Of a stretch of DNA of 64,000 bases, positions 1 to 11,600 are shown in pieces; positions within the stretch are counted from its first letter, which is position 1, and every line of letters starts with the position of its first letter. The notes beneath the pieces are model-generated. The model did no database searches. It was not told the origin of the DNA and saw only the letters and a list, made by a program, of their open reading frames with translations. The DNA lies in contig OX453275.1 of assembly GCA_949710005.1 (NCBI GenBank), positions 26,265,218 through 26,329,217 of the forward strand. Direction: 5' to 3'. Source of the DNA: Ricordea florida (Eukaryota > Cnidaria > Anthozoa > Corallimorpharia > Ricordeidae). Made by a program: the position numbers and the translations under genes.

Positions 1-847
1 AAACACACCTCTATGCCAATCCTGGGGCAATCGCAACTTTAAACTAGGAACTAAATGGGTCACATTGAGCTCATAAACATTTGCAACTAAAAAATCACAA
101 GGCAACCAGATTAACTCTGACTGTGCATGTCTAATGTGCAAGAGTGTTCATTACGCGAACTAGTAATGTAATGTGAAAGCGTTAACACTAGTGCTCTCTG
201 TTGCAAATGCATGTTTTGATAAAAACCATTATTTTGTATTCAACAATGGCAAAATTTTCTTATGGTGTGACTACTCAAACTAAGCCTGCCGCCCAAACAA
301 ATTTTCATAACAATTATCCCATCATGATCGAGTATCTTAACAATAGAATCTCTGCAAAAGTTTCATGCATTTATTTCGCTTGAAATGCAAATAGTTTGCA
401 CTGTAACTGTACAAAACATATCAAGATTGAAAAAGAATCATCTTAGTTGTTGGAAACTCTGTTGCTCATTGTCAAAAAAAGACATTCGGTATTATTTTGT
501 ATGAAAAATTTATTTCGGTGACCTTGGTATGAGTAGTCGCTCTGTAAAAATTTTTAATAGAGATATGAACGGTTTTAAGAGAAAAAATACTACAGTTTTA
601 AAGAAGAATGGAAATTAAGCCTGCTACCAACTTTACAATAGGAAAATCTTTTTTATTTGAATGCTGTTGACTTTTGTTATTCAGGTTAATGACTGCCCTA
701 ATATGAACCTGTCAGCGCATTGCACAAATGGATCTGTGTATTTGCAACCAATTGCTTAAACCTTTTGTGTCAATATACAGAAGAATATGTTACTTTTCGT
801 GTAGACTCTATTATAGTTATTGATTTTAGGTTGTGATTTGTTTTTAG
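1..847. other. Intron sequence upstream of first visible BAIAP2-like exon
   Basis: No coding exon, RNA gene or clear inverted repeat is visible here. The first supported exon starts in mid-domain at 848 after a pyrimidine-rich tract ending in AG, so this is best read as intron of the same gene. Short ORFs in it show no family signature. Confidence 0.5.
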
Positions 848-2590
848 TATGAAGAACAAGTAGAAATGTACCAGCAACAACTCCAAGAGTTTAGGACTTT
901 CAATTGCAAGAAGGTATTTCCTGCTTTGATATACTACTTATTAACCGAGAGTGAGGTCATTACAGGGAAATCTCGGACCAAGACCTTGATGTATATGTTG
1001 TAGCTCAATTTTGTTCTTTGTTTCAAACTCATTATTATAAATTACGATACCAAAAAACAAAGGAAAATAAAATTTGAACCAAAGAAAAAAAATTGAACTA
1101 CAACATATACAATCAACACCAAGGACTGAGATTTCCTTGTAATGACTGAACAGATGAGGATTTATTATAATGTTATATTATATTATATTATAAATTATAT
1201 TATATTATATTATACAATATTATATTATGAAGGGTTTTTTTAATATCCGCTTGCATGCACAAGATGTCATTCAAGGTCATGTTCACCGAACCAAAATACA
1301 CCTAATCATGTGATCAAAACAAGAAGTGACAAAAAAACAGTTTCTTTGTAAATGAGACAATCAGAGCACACGTACTATTGTAGCCATATAATAACATCCT
1401 TGTGAATAAACTTCATTTCTATCAGGCTATGTATACATGGCAGATGTGAAAATATTACATCTTTTGCATTCATTTTTTTTTTCCCCAAAAAAAAAGAAAT
1501 TGGAAATTAATGTTTTTGCTTAATATGTAAGCACCAACAGCGGTCACAATAGATTTTTAAGGAGGTGGTATGTGGAATGCACACTCTCCCCCCTGCCACC
1601 CCTCCCCCCCTGCCACCTCTCACCCCCTGCCCCTTAACAGTACATTGGACTCAAAAAGCAGATAGAAATAATAGAAGAATGAGGCTGTAAAGTGTGCAGC
1701 AATGATTTAGGAAGTAGGTGGTGAAATTCGTAGCTTTTATTGGAATCCTTGACTGAAGGAACATCAGAGGATCCTGAACTCCAAAGTTTAAGCAAAACCA
1801 ACCTGCAGTCTATCAAGACCTGACACTTAAATGCAATAAAAGCCATGAAAACTATGACTGTATTTGCAGTAAGAAACAGAAATTTGATATTGTTTGTATC
1901 AATAACTTTAAGCTTAAAGCTTCATGCGGTTGGTAAAATTCAGTCTTTCTGTGGCAAAATGAAATTGTTTCCAAAACTTTCAGGACTGGGTTAACATAGC
2001 TTAATTTTGAACATGTTTTTAAAGCTCGTAAGATTTTTTGTATTATTCTTCCAAGTAACAGTTGTATTTGTTTACAGGCAGTGTCAGAAGAAAGGAAGAG
2101 ATATTGCTTTGTTCTTGACAGAGCAAGTATTGTTGCCAAAAGCACCATGGAGTATTCTGAACACGTAAGTTGATTATTAATAAGCATTTGCAAAATTGAT
2201 CATGATTGTACTTACATTCTAGCTACTGCAGATGAAGGTACAGGTGTTTTGTAGTGGTGTTCAACTAGATCTCTTCGCTCGAACTTTTAACACCTGCTAA
2301 TGCAGCCAACTTATATGACTAAAACATATGGTGATAGAGCTTTTTCTATATGCGCTCCGAAGATTTGGAACACTGTACCTTTAGAAATACGTCAATCTAG
2401 TACTGTTTTATTTTATAAGAAAAAGCTCAAGACCTTCCTTTTTACTAAATTTATTAAGAGCAACTCTTTATCATATTTTTAATTTCTAATTCTGGTAATT
2501 CTAGTTTTCTTGTTGTTAATTTTAATTTTTAATTTTAGTTTTGTAAAGAGCCTCTTGCAATTAGTGGATGTGAGTGCTATAGAAATGAAC

Positions 2591-2636
<46 letters not shown>

Positions 2637-5600
2637 TGTAAGTCATTTATATACTCACTTGAACTACTGGGTAACAACTACACCATCCTGATCCATGATG
2701 AATAGTTATAATATATTCCATAACACTAACCACGATAGTCCAAAGAAAAGTGCGTATTGCAACCAGGTGGACAATCAGATGTAGTTGATGCTATGAATCA
2801 CGAGTACATCGGACAGACTGAACGTCAATCTGGTACCCGCTTAAAAGAATATCAAGAATCAGTGTTTTTTTTTATTTTCAAATATAGAAAACTCTGCCTT
2901 AACTGAACAAGGAGACATGCTAGTGTAGTGGTTAGTTTGCCAGACTTCTGAGCAGGAGGTCTGGAGTTCGAGCCCTGGTGGTGGCACTGTGTTGTTTCCT
3001 TAGAAAAGAAACTTAACTCCACGCTGTCTCTCTCCACCCAGGTGTATAAATGAGTACCAGTGATATAATGCTGGGGGTGACCCTGCGATGTACTAGCATC
3101 CCATCCAGGGGGGAGTAATAATACTCCCAGGTGTTTAATGCTACAGAAACCGGGATAAGCTCTGGCATTGTGGGCCTTAAGTCCGTGTGCGCCTTTACCT
3201 TAGCTGAACATAAGTGCTTAACCAACCATGCTTTTAGGTGGGATAATTCTCAGAAGCTTGGCATATCAACTCCATTGAACCGCGACGATGGCGGGTTCTT
3301 AGGGAGCTTTTAAAGCCAAACATGACTACGATTTGTATTGTGGGGATAGTTTCTAAAGAAACTGGTGCTGCGTCGGTGGGAAATTGAAACACAAGAAATT
3401 GGCTAAATCAAACGAGTTGATTAAGTAAGTTATACCACCGTAAGGTAAAAAGGAGGTGCTGACGTTTCGAGCGTTAGCCCTTCGCTCCTTGGTATAACTT
3501 ACTTAATCAACTCGTTTGATTTAGCCAATTTCTTATGACTACGATTTGGACTGGGACGGCACCAAACAATAGCGCTGATAAACACGACAATGGAGCGACA
3601 CGTGCAAAATACAGTCAGGCAGGTTTCTTTGCCGTTGCAATGACCATTTTCCAAGTTTTTTGGAAGACGCGAGAGTACAACAGCAAAATTGTTTAGACAG
3701 GAGTTTGGAATAAAATGCAAGCCATATCAATTGAAAAATTCAAAGTTTGAAAGAAAAATTAAAACAAAATAAACAGAACAGTGTAAAAATGTATTGGTTA
3801 CCACACTTGCTCCCGTCTTTGCTTAAACTCCCAATTACTCGACGCTTATTTACACCTTGTAATAATTAAGCGACGCCATTCATCGCGGGTACAAAAGGAG
3901 CTTCACAGCCTTGCGCAATCACCTCTGAAGAAGACACCAGACAGGAGTGTCGAAACGTCGGGTCGGTGAATTGTAACATTTTGAATTAGGGACGGACCAT
4001 TAGAAAAGTGATTGGGGGGGGGGGGGTGGGGGAAAAACAAAATAAATTCATGCAAGGGAAAATGCCAAGAAAAAAAATTCATGCAAAGAAGAAGGTAAAA
4101 AAAAAATTCATGCAGAAGGAAGGCCCAATTGTGACTTTTTCACACAATTAGTCATACACCATATGATTTTTTTGGCTGCTGCATATGAAATAATGCAGGA
4201 GCCAATATGTCAAAGGAAACACGAGCGATTGAGTGAGTGAAGGAGCCAATCAGCGTGTTCCTAGTATTTAGCCAATCACAATGCACAATACAATTCGCGC
4301 ACCGCGAAGAATTGGTGGTAAATCGGCCTAGGATCAACAACTGTACTGCGGCCGGCCTATATTTGGACGACATTCCTCAAGGAAAGACGCTAGAGTTCAT
4401 ATTTTGAAACTTTTATATCGATTTATTTTTAAACTCAGAAGAGAATATGTAAAAGTAATGAAATCGAGGAAAGGCGATAGGTATGGCAAAAAGGTCCGAA
4501 TAAACTTAATAAATGCAGTAGCCACATGCATGCAATGCTTGCCTATTCTTACAGTGGCTGACCACTCTAACAGCCATTTTATTTCTTGTAATGTTGGCTT
4601 CTCTTTGTCAAGTGGGCATGAATGGACATCAACATAATTTAATTGCACAAGTTTTCCCTTTGGTTTTCTTATACGCTCCATTGGCTGATTGAGATTATTT
4701 TAGTACAAAGTTGGCTTGAGGCCGTTGAAATTTGTCACGAAAAATCTTCTTTTTGTGTTTTATAGAATGCACAGATACTTAGGGAGAGGCTACCAGCTTG
4801 GTTTTCACTCGTGAAAAAGAAAGCAGAACCCAATTCTCAGGTAAAGTGTAGTGATTTTTGCTTTTTCGCTCTACTCTATTGTGAGATTGATCTGTCTAAT
4901 GAATAGTTTCTAAAGAAAATGGTGCTACGTTGATTGAAAGTGGGTCAACAAATGAGTTGAAAGTAAGTTGGGTTGAAGATCAAGAGCTGCTAACCTTTCA
5001 AGCCTTTGCCCATCGTCATGAATTCTCACGGATTCTCCATTTTTAGTGGCCAACGCAATCACCATCTAGGACATGAATTGTCGCTATCATGTGAAAATTG
5101 AGTCCAAAAGTAATTGTTGTATTATGCGTGCACCCGAAAGGTGGTGAAGACGAAAACGTGCATGAGAATTTAGAGGCCACTGTACAGTACATAAGACTGT
5201 TAGACTACATTTGTTTTAATCTTACAGCCTTTCGACTATGATATAATGAATATGGCACATTTTTTGCTTAAGACTTTTCGGCTGTTGTCCATACAGCCAG
5301 GTATGACGTCACTTCTGCAGACACATCTAATAGCAATTGTCTGTAGGGATGACGTCACTTCTACAGATATGACAACAATTGCCTCCGGGTATGACGCGAC
5401 AAAACGGTGCCAGTGAGAATTAGATGGGTGCTTCTAGCCAATCAGAATTGAGATAGTGACCCCATTGTATAATAAATGTTTTAATCTGTTACATTGGTAA
5501 TTCCGGGTTAGGTCAATGGCTCAGTTGTACCAAACATATCTAACAGTGGACAGTTTGAAGACTCAAGTGATAGGTAGATTTTGTCCTTTTTGTTGTTTGT

Positions 5601-8600
5601 TTTGTTTTGTTTTTGTTTTTGATTTTTTTTTTAATGTGTGTGTATAAACTAAGAGATGTTGCTTGTGATGTTATTGGCTAATGGTTGAGGCTTGGCCGTC
5701 ACCTTCACAGCGATCCGGCGGTCTACTATTGTATAAAAGAAATAAAACTTGTCTACTGTGTTTGCAAAGGCTTATACAAACCTTGGTGCGTTCGGGAGAA
5801 TTCTCGAGCAGGTAAAAACACACGACCTTGTGTGTCATGTTTGCACGATCCGCTGTCAAATTTTCCCAAACGCACCTCGGTTTGTACAAAGGAGTTAATT
5901 TCTAAAGAAAGGCGATTTGATAAAGTAAGGTCTGATTCAGACGCCATACTTTTCATGAGCCGAACTAAATTCGAATTTGGACCGACCCAAATTAATAAAA
6001 GTACGTTTGTTGATTCAGACCTCGAACTTAATCAGCCGTTCCACAGCCGTTCCTAATACAGCTGCAGGAAAACTAATCAATATTGTCAGTGGTTTTGAAC
6101 ATATATACCAAATAATAATATATGCAATAAGTTCGGCACATGAGAAGTTCAGCGTCTGAATCAAGGCCGTTCCAAAGTCGAAATTCCCGGCAAAAGCAAG
6201 CGAAAAGAACGCCTGAGCCGTTCCTAATTGATTTAGACGCCGAACTTTTCATGTACTTAATTCTATGAATTAGGTTCGGCTCATGAAAAGCATGGCGTCT
6301 GAATCGATCCTAAGTTCCGTCACCATAAGATGGAGAGCTCACGTTTCGAGTGTCAGCCTTTCATCGTATAAGGGACCGTTCATGTTTTACGAGGGAGGGG
6401 AGCGGCTGGTGTGATTCGGGAAGAACCATTTAAAAATTGCGTGACCCCCTCAGCTTGCCAATTTTTTCTCATGCCCCCCCCCCCCCCCCAATCTCCCTTG
6501 ATGCAGCAATTTCATTGTTGGGCTCCTGTTAAAACATTATGCCATTTCAAAGTATTGCGAAAATATCTCCCCCTTTTCCTATTTTTTGGGATGGCCCCCC
6601 TCGAAAGCCGTTTTTTTCTCATGCCTCCCCCCCCCTCAAATCCCACCGGCCCCCTCTTCCTGGTTAGAAATGAACGGTTCCTAAGCCTGTTGAAACACAG
6701 TAGATAAGTTGTATTTCTTTAGTTCTGTATAATTCTACTTAGAAAATAATGTGAACAGAGCTGTGTAGCATAGTTGTAGCTTCCCAGTCCTTGTCTACAT
6801 TTTCTGGACTTGCTACAGAAAGTTTCTAGGAGTACAATTATTTTCCACAAGTTCAAGCTAATGTAAGAAGCCAAACGGGAGAGATTCTTATTACAACTCA
6901 ACAGCAAAGTATTTTTGATATTGTACTTGTATGATAATTATTTTCATTAAGTCAGACTGAGACTTATTCACTAATAAATCAAGCAATGCAAATGATGCTT
7001 TTTGGTGGAAAATTTTGTTTGTATAATCAGCAATAAAAACAGTGAATTTATCCCTAGCTTATGACCCAGACCTCGTTTTCGCAAGTTCCCAAACGTCTTT
7101 GCCAGAGACACCGACTGAACCTGACGCGCTCTGTTTGTTTTTTTGTGCTTTGCAATGAAGCTCTGTGATAATAGTATTTATCGTATCTACTGTCGTTTCA
7201 GGGTGAAACTACGGGCAATATTTTCTCATTCTGCAGTAGAATCATCGCAACTAAGCTTTAAAGAGGTACGCACGTAGTCATAAAAGCACACAGCTACAGT
7301 GCAAGGTGACAGGGTCGTAGAATTATACTCTATTTCACACTAACGTAGATGTTAGCATCGCGCTTTTATGCTTTGCAGTTAACAGGTCATAACCGAGAAA
7401 CTAGAGCCGAGAACTGAATGTATTTTTTATTTGTCCTACAGTAGAATCTCGATTTCTCGATCCCTCGGTTTCTCGAACCTTCCGATAACTCGAACCAATT
7501 TCCCTTTGCCTTCAGGTCATTTGCTCTATATAATTTTACCTTCGATAGCTCGAACTCCCGACAACTCGAACCAATTTTCGTTTTCCTTGGAAATTGGTGT
7601 TCTACTGTTTATTTAATTTTCGCACGTAACCATAATGATAAGAATACACTGGAGGCCAATATGAAGAAAGTAAAACGCAATGTTAGCAGTGAGCGTTTCA
7701 AGCAAAGGTGTAAGAGGACACCTTGAAATTTGGTGTTGATATGACGACTTCAGTTGTGGAAACCGAAAATGTGTTATCTTCGGTTATTTTTCGGCTCTCG
7801 ACACGTGTATCACGCAAGCGGAGAAAGACAATGTTAGTTACGAGTTTTTGTCAAAAACATAAAACATTAGAAGCGTATGCATGATATTCCACACTAAGTT
7901 TCACATCATGTTACCCTCACGAGGCGTTTTTTAAACGGTTTCACAAAGATGGGTGGAGTCTGAGCTGAAAAAGCTGAATGGCGAATCTGAACCCGTGGGG
8001 GTGGTGATGGTTTTTTAGGCTGTGGAGCTCGCTATAGATCGAATAAATTAAGGGATCTTCAATCTTCTACCAGAGCTACATTGTAATAGTGATGGTAATT
8101 AACATAGACAGTAGCTATTGTTTACTGAGAGCGTGTTCACCAAAGCTCATTGCTACGTTATTTTGCCAACAGGGCGACCTGATTCACCCGATCAGTGAAG
8201 TTGTATCGGGATGGCAATATGGCGAGAACGTAAGATCAAGCAAGTGAGTTAGATATTATATCTACGGTCACGCAAATTTCCTAACTTTTGTCACCGCCTC
8301 TTTTTAACTTAGGAAGTAGATTTGTTTCAATGGATGCGTACATCAGTTTGTCGTGTATTGATATGTGTCGTGTATTGATGTGTGTCGTGTGTTGATGTGT
8401 GTCGTGTATTGATGTGTGTCGTGTGTTGATATGTGTCGTGTGTTGATATGTGTCGTTTATTGATGTGTGTCGTGTGTTGATGTGTGTCGTGTATTGATGT
8501 GTGTCGTGTATTGATGTGTGTCGTGTGTTGATGTGTGTCGTGTGTTGATGTGTGTCGTGTGTTGATGTGTGTCGTGTATTGATATGTGGAGACGTGGTAG

Positions 8601-11600
8601 TGAAGTGGTTAGCGTGTTGAACTTTTGATCAGGCGGTTCGGGATTCAAGCCCTGGCGATGACACTGAGTTTTTTTCCGTAGAAACGTAACTCCGCACTGT
8701 TTCTCCCCACCCAGGTGTTATAAATGGGTACCGGCAATCTAATGCTGGGGGTAACCCTGCGATGGACAACCTTCCCAACCTGGGGTGGAAGGGTGGGGTT
8801 TGGGGGTTAACAGTACTCCTAGTTTCTTATTGTACTAAAGCGGAATAAGCTCTTACTGTGTGGACCCGGCCTAAAGTTCGTTCGCGCTTGTACCTTTTAC
8901 TCCCTAGCAGTTGAACTGTTGACATAGCCAGAGGCAGGACTTACTTTGTTTCATAAATAAGTGACATTTTGTCTTGTTTTGATTCAATTACAAATTCCAG
9001 GTGACGACGAAAGAAAAACTGACTTATTATAACGAGTCTCACTTCTTTCCGCGTGCTTAAATCAACTGATATGTATTATTTTACAGTCACACGACGAAGG
9101 GTAATATATTTGTTTTATAGTATAGTCAGGAAAGGAAAAGGTAGTAGATACTTGCCTTAATTGCGTCGTTCGTTCAAATGTTTAATCCGTCAGGAACGCT
9201 TCCTTTTTCGATTGCTTTTTACCTCACCTCTTTGCAGTTCTTCTCAAGCATTTTACTTGCTTATTCCGGAATAATCTGGAAAGCTAGCTTTTTCAGGTTT
9301 ATACTTTATGCCAGTATGCCATATAGTCTCCCGCGCCCATCACAATAGTGCGGGAGACTATATGGCATACTGGCATGAAGTATAAACCCTCCCACTATGC
9401 CATATAGTCTCCCGCACCATTGTGATGGGCGCGGGAGACTACATGGCATACTGGCATGAAGTATGTCCCCTTTTTCAAGACCTGAGTGGCACCTTGGAAA
9501 ACAGGCAAAATACAAGGAAGTGTCAACCAGTTTGTTGATTGTTTTTCAGGTCTGGCTGGTTTCCCGCTGCTTACACTGAACATGTACTAGCAGTTCCTAC
9601 AGGGTGAGATACTGCTTTTATTGTCAGATTTTTGCTTGCCCACTACTACTTTTCGACCGCCAGAAACAGGCTACAAGGAACACAAAATAGTGCCAGTAAG
9701 CAGGGTTCTCAATATGAAATGCAGTAACAGGAGAATTGTGTTAAGTAACTGAAGAATATTCTGAAAGAGCGAAGCTCCTTCCCCACAACGACGTACATCC
9801 GTGTATATCTTCTTGGAAAAATGACACCATTTTCACCAAAAGTGATTTTCTTCTACATAACAGCTCCACGTCTGAATTAAAAATCAGCTTAGGCCATATA
9901 AATTTGGCCGGAGAATTCTTGATAGTAGCGTACATATTCAGTCTCTCATATTTATCCTGCGCCCGTGCTCTTTACCAGGCCTTCTGCGAGTCACACACTG
10001 CCTGCTGGAGGAATTCACCCTCGGCCTGCCCTGGACCCTAACGGCGTGCACAAATCGCTGAAGCGATATTCAAGTGCTGGACCCCAGTCCGTCTCATTGC
10101 CTCCTCCGGATTACCCTGGTGGTGTAGAGGAGTCTGGTACTAATGAACCCTCAACAGGTACAGTTCAGATATACATTTGTGGTGCGTTCTTTTGGTATGA
10201 TCCAGACATGGATTTGCGGTCCGAGATCACACGGATCATGCTAGATCAAAGTAATCGATGGATTTTTGTCCGAAGTAGGTTCTTCGGTTCCTTTGATGCA
10301 TCATGATCCCTATGATCTCGGATCACAAATCCGTGTCGGGCTCATACCAATGGAACACACCCTTATGTTTATTAAATAAACGAACATTCACTTTTATTCA
10401 GGGCTATCAGGGTGACCTAGTCAGAAGTTAAGTCCATTTTACCTTGTTAGTCGGGTAACCGACTATAGGTTTACACTCGAGTTTCATCGCAAATCGCAGT
10501 CACGTGCAATGGGGAATATCGCAGATACGTAATACGGGCGCAACCTTCTTTCTACGATGTCGAAGTCGATGGCGAATATGTCGAAATCAAATGGTGTCAT
10601 CTTTTCTACGCTCAAACATACAGACCCACACACCGTTCGCGGTAGACCCACTCTAAAAGATGGCGTGTGTAATGAGCGTATATTTCGAAACGGGTCGTTC
10701 CGCGAACTGAAAATAGCAAAAGAATCAAATGATTTAGCGAATGTCTCACTAGAATGAAACCAGAAATCAAACGAGTTACCAGTGAACAGAAAATGTGGAC
10801 AGAGTGACAGAAGAGCATTTGCTGATAAAGAAAAGGTGCCTCGCGATGAAACTCGAGGAAACGGCAACAAAGATGCCACGTTGGAAACCAGGACCTTGGT
10901 ACCCTTAGCATTTCTTTTTTGGACCACTCCGCACCATAAGTGGTCAACACTCATAACAGCACGTCTACCTGTTGTCCGACTTACGATCTTAGATCGTCTT
11001 GTTCATTTATAGATCGCATATAACGTCGTAATTAATTGTGGTGAGAACAAATGGATCAGCTGGGATTTAATGAGTTAAACTTCGACTTTTTAGTTAAACA
11101 CTGTTATCCAGCAATTGAACGGTTGTAAGTGTAGATATCTCTAATGACTCAGTTTCTTCAATAATTTTAGGTGACACACCAAGTGCGCCTTCTACAACCC
11201 AGTCACCAAGTGAGACAAGCACCACTACCACCCCCACAGTAGCCAACTCACCAATGGTCCCACCAGTACCACCTCCACCACCTCCCCCACCGATGATGAA
11301 TCCGCAGAAAGATGAAATGGACATGGTTAAAGTGTAAGGCATATCGAAGTTAGCCCGTTTATTAATGCTGATTATTCATAAAAGAGAGCAGGGTTGGCGC
11401 AGTGGTGAGAGCGCTCGCCTTCCACCAATGTGTCCCGGGTTCGATTCGAGGTTTTTCTCCGGGTACTCCGGTTTTCCCCTCTTCGCAAAAACCAATATTT
11501 GATTTGATTTGAACTGTTTCAGATGAAGAGCCACTCCATTGTGGAAATGCTGAAGTAAAGTCATTATTATTATTATTATAAAATAAGGCCTACTATAGGA

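Noticed and set aside
10484..10954. 156-codon open frame on the minus strand
   Set aside because: No domain, no splice context and overlapping open frames on both strands of a CpG-rich segment. Recorded only as an unexplained region.
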